Below are positions 1 to 10,930 of a stretch of DNA of 64,000 nt, one piece after another. A program made the translations under genes and the position numbers. Under the pieces are notes generated by a model, which ran no database searches, was not told where the DNA came from, and saw only the letters and a list, made by a program, of their open reading frames with translations. How positions within the stretch are numbered: position 1 is the first letter of the stretch; each line of letters starts with the position of its first letter. The DNA is from Hyalella azteca. Lineage: Eukaryota > Arthropoda > Malacostraca > Amphipoda > Hyalellidae. The DNA is taken from assembly GCF_000764305.2 (NCBI RefSeq), contig NW_025936103.1, forward strand, positions 348,202 to 412,201, read 5' to 3'.

Positions 1-283
1 CCTCCATTAATTATAGCCACACCGAACTGCGTCTTCTAACCTACATGAAAAAAATGCCATGAAAGTACAATTACCAACTCCAGGTATTCTCATAGTGAAA
101 GTATTCAATTATGATTCAATCAAATTTCCACTGAGGAAAGGCGAAAATCAGGATCTGGACGTTCCTTGCTATATTTAGACGAGACCGGAAAAATTTATTA
201 ATTAATTCGAGAAAATATCACCTATGAATTATTTCATGCGCAATGTATTGGCCGTTGACTCAAAAATGACGTAACGCAATGTA

Positions 284-462
284 TTGGCAGTTGTGGCCCG
301 GCAGCTATATAACTACCTTCATAAGTCAGGTCTCATGCCTCGCCTCCAGTCTGCATACCGTCGTCATCACTCGACGGAGACCGCCATGCTGAAGGTTCTT
401 TCGGATATTCTGCAGGCGGTCGACTGTGGCAACATTGCGGCGCTGGCTTTACTCGATCTTTC
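284..462 (+). pseudogene. CR1/L2-like reverse transcriptase fragment
   Basis: About 60 codons match the start of a non-LTR retrotransposon reverse transcriptase. The signature is a run reading LQSAYRRHHSTETAMLKVLS, followed by an ALLDLS stretch just before the first catalytic region. Similarity stops abruptly after LDLS, where an intact element would continue towards the polymerase centre. The fragment is therefore truncated on both sides and is not functional. The sequence after the break contains three TAACC units and then unrelated DNA. The family call rests on recognising this very common motif; the exact clade (CR1, L2 or Daphne) is inferred. Confidence 0.8.
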
Positions 463-960
463 ACAACAGCTACTCCTAACGTAACCTAACCTAACCTGTG
501 CCGCCTGTTGCGGTAGGGCCTGTTGCACTCCGGCCAGTTGTGCTGGGGCGCTGTGAAGCACTGGCTGTGTTGTGCAAAGCGGATTTACTGTTAGCCGGAG
601 TTACCCACAGCTCATTGATCCGAGGCTATGTGTAGATATTGCATGTTGATGGTTGGCGTTGGACCCAGGGCCTGTTTACGAGTCAATTTCGTTACCCACG
701 GCTGCGCTCCCGACCGTTTGATGTCACCGCTTCTTAACATCGCAGAACATTCGCATCTTGTTACGGTCTCAAACACGCAACTCACAGCTCAAATTTTTTG
801 TTGCTGAACCAACCGGCCTCCTCGCCGATTCTGACCAGAAATTTGCTCACATGGAAGCTATAATCCCTATTATATTATTTATATACATAAGCTTCTATAG
901 TATCACTGATCCCGAACATCTCTGATGCAATGCTACTACTCTGAACTGTAACCACTGTAA
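463..960. other. Intergenic, no gene seen
   Basis: This stretch holds a short TAACC run at 483-502, a partial SINE (727-850, listed separately) and otherwise unremarkable AT-rich DNA. I see no coding signal. Confidence 0.6.
727..850 (-). mobile_element. tRNA-derived SINE, partial copy 1
   Basis: On the minus strand it reads as the second tRNA-like half of the dimeric SINE seen complete at 17676-17900. There is an A-box-like stretch GAGGAGGCCGGTTGG, then a B-box-like TTTGAGACCG and the family tail. It has diverged noticeably from the other copies (several substitutions in both boxes), so it is probably old. The first half is lost. Confidence 0.6.
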
Positions 961-3766
961 TCCCATCATCCGAAACAGTTAATAATTTGAATCAAAAGTT
1001 CTATATTAAAACGAAAGATTGTGCAAACATACAATAAGCTCAGAACACCCATTCAAGTACTGTTTAGATATTTCGAGGAAACTTGATTCTTTTTAGTTTT
1101 GAATTGAGTTTACTCTAACATAAGAAACTATCCCATTTTAATTTCAAATCTATCACTCCCAGCCCTTTCTCTATGTCACAGGATTAAACATTCACCCGAT
1201 GCAAGTGTTTGAAGGCAGCCAAGTGTGCGTCATGTCGTGCAAGTGTATATGCAGCAAAGTGTAACGCAATCAACTCGTTCGATGAAATACGAACGTTAGT
1301 TTTATTACGGAACTTACGAGCAGATTTTGTCAGTAAAAATGGTCGTCATATTAACAGACGATCTCAAACCTTAGCGAGGTTCCATTTTAAGTAAAAATTT
1401 TCAAGAACGGCAATTAACGGAACTTAGAAAACTAGAATGGTTAAAGTTAATTGCTGGAAGAGTGGAGATCAACCTATTCCTGCCGCAACAGGTGGCGAGG
1501 CTTCGTCACAATTATCTTTTTAAGTTTTTGGTCGACAACGCCGTTTTAGAAAGATTAAAGTATCAATAAATTCTCAAACTATAGGGTTTGGACAGAAGTT
1601 AAATAATAGTTTAAACTTTTAAGTTTCCAATAGCCCTCCAAGTGATCACTGGCAGAGAACTTGGGTGAACGATGGAGGTTTTGTCGTCATTTAATTTTAC
1701 TAGAGGCGTCTTTAAAAAAATGTGGCAACAATAAATGCCGTGAAAAAATTAATTGGACTCTTTATTTTCGTCGATGTAGAACGGGAGGATGTCACTAATT
1801 CAATGGAGAAAATCTTACCGTGAAATTCAGGCACATGTTATGTGGAGGCGATCAATTCTGCACTCCTTTAGGAAAGTTGTCTAAACTATTCAAAGACCGT
1901 TACGTTTCGAATGCCCTTATGAGTAATTTCATAACCAACGAGTCAAAATCTGCATTAAGCGTCTTATTCCACTTAGCAGACCTGAAAAAATGAACAGTTT
2001 GGCACTTTCAAACTAATCAATCGGAATAGAAAATAACGAGTTGAATTTAATCGCGCTCCAGATATTTCCGGGTATGAATGAATGCTGTAGGAAAAATAAG
2101 ATTGGAAAGAAAAATCCATGCCGACGTCATATGACTCCACAAACTTTATTAATAATTTTTGCATTGGACATTTTAACTTGACGTGGCAATTTAACATTTG
2201 ATATCAGAAACATTCATGACCAGGAAATGAGAATTTGAAAATCTGCGGTTGTAACGAAATGAATGCTACATTTATTTCCAATCACCAGCAAGTGTTTCTC
2301 GAATCTAAATATTCGACCCGGATTCGAGTATATGACATTTATTCAGAACACGCAAAAAGAATCTTCAAAACTCAGCAGTGCTACTGAGCCGGCAACATAA
2401 CTTTATGTCAATCAAACACAGATGTTTATAGATACAAATATGATCAACTAAATACCACCTAGGCCTCTCCATATTGAATTTCAGACATAAGTAGATGAAC
2501 AGTCATCAAGCGCCAGTCGAGACGATTCGTCAATTCTTCAACATCGAATACTGTCGATCTGAAGAAACGTTTCGAGATTCAACTTCAGTTGGCGGCCCTG
2601 CACTTTAGTACAGATCAATGCATTTTTATACATACACTACAGTACCTACAATTGATCATGAAAGGGCTTAGCATCGACAAAAAACTCTGGAGTGATATAC
2701 CAGGCCAATTCCAGCAGTTCCAAAAATCAATATAGGTTTCTAAAAATCAAGAGAGATTCCAGCAGTTTAAGCTAAATCAAGAGGTTTGAACTCAAAATGA
2801 ACTCTAAATACCAACTAGGACCCTTGTTAAATTTTTTTATTTATATATAGGCACCCATCCTCTTTAGCCAGAACAGGCGAAACAATATTCAGCAAGAGTC
2901 TTCAATCCTTTAATATCGAATGCAGAAGATCTGGAGAACCGGTCTATGATTTCATTTTCCACTGCTCGACCATGAAGAGTCCTATTATAGTTCAGGTCGA
3001 CGTCATTACGTAGATTTCTTCCAGAAATTAAAATCTTTCAACACATTGCATGGTTAACGGTCGAGGTTGTACCGTTGCCACGGACACGTTATATCCGATC
3101 AATCCAACCAGTCCAGTAATTTTATCAGCATTAGTACACGAAAATTGTACATGCAAACGCCTACTAAGTACAAGAACGTTTTATGGAGACTATCATTCGA
3201 GCTTGACAGACGGTTTCCATTCATTCGCATCACTCACATTTTCTGCATCTTGCGCAATTGTTTTTGCTACAACATGTTCCTATGAAAATTAAGCGAAAGC
3301 TATTTTAAACATTGGGAGGCATTCTAAACGAGAATTTGGATAGCCATAATTAAGTTTATTAACAATTTTCCATTATCCATTTTCAAGTCCGGTAACAACA
3401 ATTTCTTTGAATGATTAACATCTGTTCATGATTCGATATGCAAACATTTACGGCAAGGAGAATGAGGCGGTATTTAACTAAATAACTATCGGTCTTTTCC
3501 TTTTAATCAATCGGAGAATAATTTGCTTCGTATTTATTAGGTAAGAAAACTACTGTTATATTACGTCAATACTTCGAGCCAAAAAATCTACATAAATTTA
3601 CGTTTTATTGCTCAACTATTAGCGCGTAACAAATGGAAATCGTAAATAATTTGCTAAGGTTCTACACAATCATCCTACGAGCTCCACTTCAGTGAATTAC
3701 AAAAACATTACCTGTACAATTTTTAAGCTGCATCAGAAACTTTATATTTACCATGGGATTGGCATA

Positions 3767-5035
3767 TTAATTCGCGCGGCAGAAGGTCTCTCTCGTGTTG
3801 TATTCAATCCATTGAAGGTGATTAGCAACCTTCTCATATAACCCGGGGTGTAAAGGATCTGTACACGGTTGGAGGCCTCCCATTACGATTCCCAGCTGAA
3901 AGTGACGTCCCTTAGACTGGACGGTCAGCGGACCTCCCGAATCTCCGTCGCACCCGGATTGGCCATCAGTTCTTAAAGTGCAGACGATATTGTCAGTGAT
4001 GGCCAAATATTCCTTGCCGCGGTAGTAAAAAGTGCACTCTTTGTTGTTTATGATGCGGAGATTAACTTCCTTTAGCACTTTAGACGATTCCCCTTGTACA
4101 CTAGCCCTGCCCCACCCTGTTACAGTTCCATAAGTACCTTCGTAGTCCGAGTGTTGCAAATTGAAAGGTAGACATACTGGGGAAATTCTGTTCGAATACG
4201 TCACTCGGGCAGCCAATTTCAGCAAGGCAATGTCATAACCAAGATTAATGCCGGAATAAGGATGGATAATTACCAGAGATACATTTACTCTTCTGCCGGA
4301 CTTTCCGTTTAGCCCAAACGTATTTGTACCCAGCACTACCTCAACGTTCTCCATTGCTTCATCTTTCATGCAGTGCGCGGCCGTCAGCACCCACTGATTG
4401 GAAATTAGGCTTCCTCCACAAAACGGATCGTCTATTCCTCTATTAGCGATGCCAACCATCCAAGGATATTCAGCCGTCGACGCAGCGCCACCTCCAACCA
4501 CTCTTGGCGCTGGATACTCGAATCCACAGTCACAGTTACTTACGGAGGGGGCTTGGGTGGAAGTAGCTGTCGTTGGAGTCCTTATCGTTGCAGTAGTTCT
4601 AACGAGAGTGGGAGGCGGAGTGCCTACGTAACAATAGTATCCTGGCAGATTGACATCCTCAGGGACCGTGTTGATGAATTTCAGCGCTACTCTGTTAGTG
4701 GCCGTCGTAAAAATCAGCGACTGACGATAGCCACAATAAGTCACGGCATCGGCATAGTTGGTATCCCCGGAAGGCGAATACAGGAACTTTGCGTATCTGC
4801 AGTCGCGGTCGTACATGATGGACAAGGGGTGGCAGAGCACGGAAATTTTTTGGCCATAAGGGGCATAGCCTTCGAAAACGCAGGTGTGTGACGTGCCTGG
4901 GCCTTCGCTGATTACATTGAAAGATAAGAATTCGTATACTTTACCAGTTTGAAGAGCAACATTTATCTCGTTACTACAACATTTCACTTCACCCCACAAG
5001 GCGAGAGTTACTACAATCGCAAATAATACCATCAT
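3767..5035 (-). CDS. CUB-domain trypsin-like serine protease 1
   Basis: A secreted 422-residue S1 protease in a single uninterrupted reading frame. Residues 1-19 form a hydrophobic signal peptide. A CUB-like domain with paired cysteines spans about 20-135, followed by a Thr/Pro linker (about 138-165). The predicted activation cleavage is after Arg178 (PAPR/VVGG). The catalytic domain keeps His221 (TAAHC), Asp268 (DIALLKL) and Ser366 (GDSGGP). The specificity pocket is unusual. The residue at chymotrypsin position 189 is Ser360 rather than trypsin Asp, and the usual Ser-Trp-Gly 214-216 is Met385-Gly-Gly. Trypsin specificity is therefore unlikely, and substrate binding may be altered or lost. 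The start is the first of two consecutive Met codons, directly ahead of the signal peptide. It is the first of four tandem copies, and its upstream region carries the shared TATA-like block. The architecture matches arthropod CUB-serine proteases; the physiological role (digestion, defence, cuticle or reproductive fluid) cannot be told from sequence. Confidence 0.92.
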   Translation of the reverse strand: MMVLFAIVVTLALWGEVKCCSNEINVALQTGKVYEFLSFNVISEGPGTSHTCVFEGYAPYGQKISVLCHPLSIMYDRDCRYAKFLYSPSGDTNYADAVTYCGYRQSLIFTTATNRVALKFINTVPEDVNLPGYYCYVGTPPPTLVRTTATIRTPTTATSTQAPSVSNCDCGFEYPAPRVVGGGAASTAEYPWMVGIANRGIDDPFCGGSLISNQWVLTAAHCMKDEAMENVEVVLGTNTFGLNGKSGRRVNVSLVIIHPYSGINLGYDIALLKLAARVTYSNRISPVCLPFNLQHSDYEGTYGTVTGWGRASVQGESSKVLKEVNLRIINNKECTFYYRGKEYLAITDNIVCTLRTDGQSGCDGDSGGPLTVQSKGRHFQLGIVMGGLQPCTDPLHPGLYEKVANHLQWIEYNTRETFCRAN

Positions 5036-5404
5036 ATTCGTGAATTTCCTCTAGATACAATCAAGTGGATTTCCTTATTCTTAGAAATTGTTTGAATGGA
5101 AAGCCTAATAAGCGAAGCTTATGTCGTAGAAAGTCACAGTGAGAACTTGCAAGCAGAGACTGGATTGCTGGGTCTACACACGGTCAGGTTGAAGGAGAGA
5201 CTGTGGTAATTTAGTTCACACTCTCAATATACGTCGGCTAATCGATTTTAGATGCGTCCGTTATTTCTGTAAGATTCCTTGAATGAAAAAGCCTGGATTA
5301 CCTGAAATTTAAGTTCACTTACTGAACTAAAATTCTTCATTAGTTTCAATGACGAGGCGATTAACTGAAACGGCTTTACAAGAAAATCTTTCATGCCAAG
5401 TTCG

Positions 5405-5428
5405 TTTTTAGATATAACTAACGCTTAA
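5405..5428 (-). promoter_or_regulatory. Putative TATA-type promoter block of protease 1
   Basis: On the minus strand the block reads CTTAAGCGTTAGTTATATCT. It lies about 375 bases ahead of the protease 1 start codon. The same block occurs at the same distance before protease 2, at about 362 before protease 4 and about 666 before protease 3. Conservation in diverged spacer supports a core promoter, but this copy is a weaker TATA match than those of genes 2 and 3. Confidence 0.45.
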
Positions 5429-5504
5429 GCCGAAGTTTTACGGATTGACTATATGTGTACGTTCAGAATCCCCTTATTTTTAATAAATAATATAGTAATA
5501 GCGG

Positions 5505-5670
5505 ATTCAGCGTTTATTACTTCGTAGGCTTGTCGCTGCTTCTTAATATCGCAGAACATTTACAGCTTGTTGCGGTCTCGAACACGCAACTCACTGCTCC
5601 TATTTTGCGTTGCTTGACCGTCCGGCTTCCTCGCCGAATCTTACCAGAAACTGGCGCACCGGTAGCTGGA
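5505..5670 (-). mobile_element. tRNA-derived SINE, copy 2a (minus)
   Basis: This is the second tRNA-like half plus tail of the dimeric SINE in minus orientation, with B box GTTCGAGACCGC and an A-box-like GCCGGACGGTCAAG. It meets copy 2b head to head, so together they form a long inverted repeat (arms about 5505-5655 and 5740-5893). Confidence 0.75.
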
Positions 5671-5676
5671 ATCACA

Positions 5677-5893
5677 GGGTGGCCAGTCCAGAGTAGCAAG
5701 ATTGGAGTAAAGAGGTGCGGGTTCGATCCCAGCTCTGTGCACCAGTTTCTGGTCAGAATCGGCGAGGAGGCCGAGCGGTTAATTAAGTAAAGCAAAATTG
5801 AAGCAGTGAGTTACGCGTTCGAGACCGCAACAAGCTGTGAATATTCTGAGATGTTAAGAATCGGCGAAAGGCCTACAGCCTAATAACGCTGAA
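5677..5893 (+). mobile_element. tRNA-derived dimeric SINE, copy 2b (plus)
   Basis: Reads in plus orientation. The first tRNA-like half has a decayed A box (GGGTGGCCAGTCC) and a good B box GGTTCGATCCC. The linker CCAGTTTCTGGTCAGAATC follows, then the second half with A box AGGCCGAGCGGTTAA and B box GTTCGAGACCGC, and the family tail ending in CCTAATAACGCTGAAACC. Confidence 0.78.
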
Positions 5894-6418
5894 ACCGCCA
5901 TTATTACTTATTATTATAAATCCGCACATCTTAGCTGCAATGCTAGTACTCTCAACTGTAATCCCCCTCAGGCATACTCGGCTGGTGCCGAATGGGATTC
6001 TGTCACTATATATATACTTTGTTTCATTATGACTCCAGTAGTAAATGAAATGTCAATATGAATATTTACATGCTTATTCAGCTATTCATTTGAAATTTCT
6101 CTATTGATAAAAAAAAGTATGTTAACTTTGTATAACATCTGTTATGATAGAGGAAAATGTTGTAAATCGATGTTCATTTTACATACGACTTACCGAAAAT
6201 TTGTGTGACATAAGGCAGTAAAATTATTTATTCTCTACCCGTCAGGATTAAATACACATGTCTGAATCAACATCTATTTTAAAAATATTTCTCGCCAAAA
6301 ACTAGTTATATACGAGCCAACTGCCAAGAGGAGTAAAAATCTCATGTACTAACTGCTCAAATGCAGGCGTTGTGGAAGGTACGAGGGGAAACTGATGCTG
6401 TATATTACTTTCCTGCCA

Positions 6419-6562
6419 GGGGCCATACTTTCAGAACTCGCTAAGTGAATGTAAGTACTTACGCTCTATTTTCTTGTCTATGATTGGTGGATTTTGCTTG
6501 AAAAGCCGACAATGATTGGCTGATGAACTTACGATCTCTTAACTTTTTTTTTAAGTATCGCC
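6419..6562 (-). mobile_element. MITE copy 1 (about 145 bp)
   Basis: One end is GGGGCCATACTTTCA; the opposite terminal repeat is degraded (TTAAGTATCGCC). The interior is the family core in reverse: GTAAGTACTTACGCTCTATTT, then ATGATTGGTGG, then GATTGGCTGATGAACTTACG. The small size, terminal inverted repeats and absence of coding capacity define a MITE. Confidence 0.75.
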
Positions 6563-6744
6563 ACTGTTATTCCACGAAGGGCAGTACGGAGAAGGGAAAC
6601 TCAATGAGAGGCGAGGAATAATACGTGGCCAGCCGTCGGCCGAGGCAAATTAGTTATAGTCGACATCTGGCCATTCCTCGGCCACCTGAAAGCCAATAGT
6701 TGCCGCAAAAAAAAGGAGTTGGCTAGGATATCATATTACAAGAA

Positions 6745-6893
6745 GGGCCCATACTTTCAAAAAAAGTTAAGAGATCGTAAGTCCATCAGCCAATCATTGA
6801 CGGCCACGCAAGCAAAATCCACCAATCATAGACAAGAAAATAGAGCGTAAGTACTTACGTTCACTTGGCGAGTTAGTTTTAAATGTATGGCCC
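6745..6893 (+). mobile_element. MITE copy 2
   Basis: A GGGCCCATACTTTCAAAA terminus at the left and a diverged AAATGTATGGCCC terminus at the right bound the same core as copies 3 and 4. It lies 180 bases from copy 1 in opposite orientation. Confidence 0.78.
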
Positions 6894-7893
6894 AAGGACC
6901 ACAAGCTCTAGAGCAGCGACTAGCCGAGCTGATAGAACCGATCGGGGATTTCACAGGATGGTCGCGAATACCTCGCTCTCAGACTTCGCCACACTGTGAC
7001 TACAAGCCTTAATCCCATCATCCGAAACAGTTGATTATTTGAAGCAAAAATTTTATATTAAAATGGAGGTCAGTTTAAACATACATCTAGCACAGAACTC
7101 TCGTTCAAGTCCTGTTGAGATGTATGAAGGAAAATTTATTATTTACTTTTGAATTGAGTTTACTCCAACATAAGAGACTATCGCATATTAATTTCAAATC
7201 TGTTGAAGGCAGCCAAGTGTGACACAATTAACTCGTTTGATTAAATATGAATGTTTTTTTATTACGGAACCTACCAGTGGATATTGATACAAAAAAAGTC
7301 GTCAAATAACTGACGATCTCAAATCTTTACAAGGTTTCTAGAATTAAATTCTCTTAAAATTTCTCATTTAGACTTTTATAACGGCAATTAATACAGCTTA
7401 GAAAACTAGAATGGTTGAAGTTAATTCTTAGGAGTGGGGATCAACCTATTTCCTGCCGCTTCGTCACAATTATCAATTTTTATAAGTTTTTTGTCGACAA
7501 CGCTACTTTAAAATTATTTAAGTTCAAACAATTCTCCCAAACTATAGGATTAAGACAGAAGTTAAAAAATATATTTCCAGCCAGTGGAATGACGCAGAAT
7601 TGAACTATATCAATTTCATTACTCCACACCATCAACCGGGGGGATGATTTGCCAAGGTTTTTTATTTAAGGTTAAAAAATTTCGGCGAGCGCGTTTAAAA
7701 TATACATGGGTTCAAGAACCTATACACTTTCATCTTTCCATGCTCTACAATTTACGCGTGACAAATGGAAGTTGGAGAAAGTTTTGCTAGGAGTGTACAC
7801 AGACATCTAACTAACTTAACATAGTACAATAACATAACATGCTGACATATTTTTCTTTACTTACATCAGAATTTTTAAATTTACCATAGGATA

Positions 7894-9177
7894 TCAATTC
7901 ACTTTACAGAACGTCTCTTCTGTGTTTTCTTCGATCCATTCAAGGTAATTAGTAACTTTCGTATAGACTCCTGGTTTTAAGGGATCTGCACACGGCGGGA
8001 GGCTCCAGGATACAATCCCCAGCTGGATGTGACGTCCCTTAAACTGGACGGTCAGCGGACCACCTGAATCTCCTCTACACGAGTCCTGGCCAGGTCTTAG
8101 GGTGCATAACATATTATCCGTGACTTCATACAGCGAACTGCCGGGGTAGTATGCAATACATTCTTTAAAGCCTATGATGCGGAGATCAACTTCTTTTAGA
8201 ACTTCAGACAGATCTTCTAGTTCACCAACCCTGCCCCACCCCGTTACAGTTCCATAAGTACCTTCGTAGTCCGACTGCCGCATATTGAATGGTAGACACA
8301 CGGGGGATATTATGTTCGAATAAGTCACTCGGGCAGCCAACTTCAGCAAGCCAATGTCACTATCATACGTAACTCCATTATAATAAGGATGGATAATTAT
8401 CCGAGATACCTTAACTCTTCTGCCGGACTGCTGATTTAGCCCAACCAGATTTGTACCCAGCAATACCTCTAAGGTCTCGAGTGTTTCACCTATCATGCAG
8501 TGCGCGGCTGTCAGCACCCACTGATTGGAAATGAGGCTTCCTCCGCAGTTAGGCCTGTTTATTTCAATTTTAATGACCCCAACCATCCAAGGATATTCAG
8601 CCGTCGACGCAGTATCTCCACCTGCCACTCTTGGCCCTGGATTCTCGAATCCACAGTAACAGTTGCTTACGACGGAGGCAGTTGAGAAGAGCTTAGCTTT
8701 GGCGAGAGACGCAGCCGTCGGAGTCCTTATCGTAGCACTATTTCTGATGAAAGAGGGTCGAGAGCCTACGTAACAATAGTATCCTGGCAGAGGGACATCC
8801 TCAGGGACCGTGTTGATGAATTTCAGCGCTACTCTGTTAGTAAGCGGCGTAAAATTCAGCGCCTGAGTGTAGCCACAATAAGTCACGGCATCGGCGTAGT
8901 CGGTATCCCCGGAAGGTGAATACAAGAACTTAGCGTATTTGCAGTCGCGGTCGTACATGATGGACAGGGGGTGGCAGAGCACGGAAACTTTTTGTCCAAA
9001 GGGGGCAAAGCCTTCGAAAACGCATGTGTATGACGTGCCTGGGTCTACGCCGAACTCATTAATAGTTTTGAATTCATACACTTTATCAGTTTGAAGAGCA
9101 ATATTACTCTCGTTACTACAACATTTTACTTCACAACTCATGGCGATGGTTGTTAAAATCGCAAACAATACCAACAT
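7894..9177 (-). CDS. CUB-domain trypsin-like serine protease 2
   Basis: A single-exon gene for a 427-residue secreted S1 protease. Signal peptide 1-19, CUB-like domain about 20-135, and a linker (about 138-172) with a short insertion relative to gene 1. Predicted activation is after Arg183 (GPR/VAGG). The triad is His226, Asp274 and Ser371. The residue equivalent to 189 is Asp365 followed by Ser, the classic trypsin base-of-pocket, so cleavage after Arg or Lys is expected. Position 216 is Ser392 instead of Gly (SWS rather than SWG), which may narrow the pocket. The start is the ATG directly ahead of the signal peptide. Of the four copies this is the most conventional trypsin at position 189 that also has an intact reading frame. 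No intron is needed anywhere in the coding region. Confidence 0.93.
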   Translation of the reverse strand: MLVLFAILTTIAMSCEVKCCSNESNIALQTDKVYEFKTINEFGVDPGTSYTCVFEGFAPFGQKVSVLCHPLSIMYDRDCKYAKFLYSPSGDTDYADAVTYCGYTQALNFTPLTNRVALKFINTVPEDVPLPGYYCYVGSRPSFIRNSATIRTPTAASLAKAKLFSTASVVSNCYCGFENPGPRVAGGDTASTAEYPWMVGVIKIEINRPNCGGSLISNQWVLTAAHCMIGETLETLEVLLGTNLVGLNQQSGRRVKVSRIIIHPYYNGVTYDSDIGLLKLAARVTYSNIISPVCLPFNMRQSDYEGTYGTVTGWGRVGELEDLSEVLKEVDLRIIGFKECIAYYPGSSLYEVTDNMLCTLRPGQDSCRGDSGGPLTVQFKGRHIQLGIVSWSLPPCADPLKPGVYTKVTNYLEWIEENTEETFCKVN

Positions 9178-9549
9178 ATTCGCAAGTTTCCTCTGGATCC
9201 AATCAAGATGATTTTCCTTACTTTCGGGAATTGTTTGAATAAGAAAGCTAACAACCGAAGCAAATGGAGTGGCGAGTCACAGTAGGCAATGACATGCAGA
9301 GAATGTATTGCTGGATCTGCACACGGTCAGGTTCAAGGAGAGACTGTGGACGTTTAGTTCAAACTCTCAATTTACATCGGCTCATCAATGTTAGAAGCGT
9401 ACGTCACTTTTTTCTGTAAGATTCCCTAAACTAATATGCCTAGATATCTGGTCGAAATTTCAGTACATATACTAAACTAGAAAGTCCTCAAAAGTTTCCA
9501 TAACGAAGTGATATACTATGACATAACGATAAAATTTTTCAGGTCAAGT

Positions 9550-9576
9550 TCGTTTCTATTTATAACTAGCGCTTAA
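9550..9576 (-). promoter_or_regulatory. Putative TATA box of protease 2
   Basis: On the minus strand this reads CTTAAGCGCTAGTTATAAAT and on to AG; TATAAATAG is a good TATA box. It lies about 380 bases upstream of the start codon, so a 5' untranslated leader (possibly with an intron) would separate them. The same block precedes the other three copies. Confidence 0.55.
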
Positions 9577-9754
9577 GCCGATTGTACGGATTGACAATAA
9601 TTGTACGTTGAGAATCGCCATATTCTCATTAAAAAATATAAAAATGGCGGACAATGCGTTTATTATTAAGCCGATTGTACGGATTGACAATAATTGTACG
9701 CTGAGAATCGCCATATTCTCATTAAATAATATAAAAATTGCGGACTATGCGTTC

Positions 9755-9890
9755 ATTAGGCCGTAGGCCTGTCGCTTCTTCTTCATATCGCAGAACATTC
9801 ACAGCTTGTTGCGGTCTCGAACACGCAACTCACTACTCCCACTTTGCGTAGCTTAACCGTCCAGCCTCTGGCCGATTCTGACCAGAAATT
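9755..9890 (-). mobile_element. tRNA-derived SINE, partial copy 3
   Basis: Second tRNA-like half and tail in minus orientation, with B box GTTCGAGACCGC and the family tail sequence. It sits just beyond the promoter block of unit B, the same relative place as copy 2a in unit A. This suggests it was inserted before the segments duplicated, or that the site was reused. Confidence 0.7.
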
Positions 9891-10930
9891 GGAACAAATG
9901 GAAGCTGAGATTCCCATTATGTTATTGATATATATAAGCTATTATATTATTGAACTCACACCTCTCTACTCCAATGCTAGTACTCTGAACTGTAACCACT
10001 CGGCCACCCATTCTTCTATTCTTAATTTCATCATCCGAATCAATTGATAATTTCAAGATAAATTCTAAATTCAAATGAAGCACCGTTCAAACATACCTTA
10101 AGCACAGAACCCCGATTCAAGTCCTGTTTGTATATATGAAGGAAACTTGATTTTTTTAGTTTGAATTGAGTTTACTCCAACATGAGGAACTATCGCATTT
10201 TAATTTCAAATCTATCCTTCCCAGCCCTTTCTATCACAGTATTCTACAATCATCCGATGCACGGTAGAGGCATCTACAGACGTTATATTGTCAAACATGT
10301 CTCTCGTCAAGCACGTCTTTAGTTTAACATTTCTTCAATGTATATTCCCTCACTTAAATGCATTCAATTAAAGCATTATTTGTTCTATTTAGAGTGTTAA
10401 CTTTTTTAACCGTGTTTCACTTCTAGACAATTATTTAATGTTAAGTTTTAAGAATCACAGGAGAAGCTTCGTAACAAAACAATGAGTAGTCCTCAACAAA
10501 TCGCAAAATAATTCATGCATTTTTCGGGGATCTCTCCTCGTCTGATAGTTCCCGCTTGAACTTGCAGATTGAATAAATTGATTCGGGACAAATTATATTG
10601 AATGTGGATTATTAAATACATAATCGCATTTATCGACGCACCTGTAGTTGAGGTTTCACCTGAGCTAAAATCAAGCCATTTGCATCAATTTATTTTATGT
10701 AACTATTTGTAAATTAAAACTGGCTTCCAACGCTATTTTCAAGCTCTTGCCTCTATGTAAAATAACAGTGGCGCAACGTGAGGATAACATTTGCTTATCC
10801 ATTCTGTGGAAATGCGTCATGTCGTGAAATTGTTTGAAGGCAGCCAAGTGTGAGGTTTCTAGAATTAAATTCTTGAAACTTAAAAAAAATCAAAAACGGC
10901 AATTAAGATCTTGCACTAAATTGTTAAAGT

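Larger units (their letters stand above)
961..5500. repeat. Protease segmental duplication, unit A
   Basis: The unit begins with a block reading CATCCGAAACAGTTAATAAT that recurs at about 7018, 10025, 15490 and (diverged) 22290. It contains a long non-coding stretch (about 1000-3760), protease gene 1, and the promoter block near 5411. Collinear similarity to units C and D includes the AACGGGAGGATGTCACTAAT block (1780, 11825, 18815) and the region around 2480-3300. Open frames inside the non-coding part (for example 3050-3292) show no conserved protein and look spurious. Confidence 0.8.
5894..7017. other. Spacer between protease units, two MITE copies
   Basis: No gene seen. It contains the inverted SINE pair's flank, two MITE copies of opposite orientation (6419-6562 and 6745-6893) and, at about 6620-6690, a segment with partially palindromic GGCCGAGG/CCTCGGCC blocks. 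Confidence 0.6.
7018..9760. repeat. Protease segmental duplication, unit B
   Basis: The shortest unit (about 2.7 kb). It starts with the shared CATCCGAAACAG block and goes almost straight to protease gene 2, lacking most of the 1.8-3.3 kb spacer present in units A, C and D. It ends with the TATA-like block and a tandem duplication of about 93 bases (9572-9665 and 9667-9757) carrying GATTGTACGGATTGACAATA twice. Confidence 0.75.

Noticed and set aside
483..502. Three TAACC units as an arthropod telomere (TTAGG) trace
   Set aside because: Only three units with one irregular neighbour; too short to distinguish from chance.
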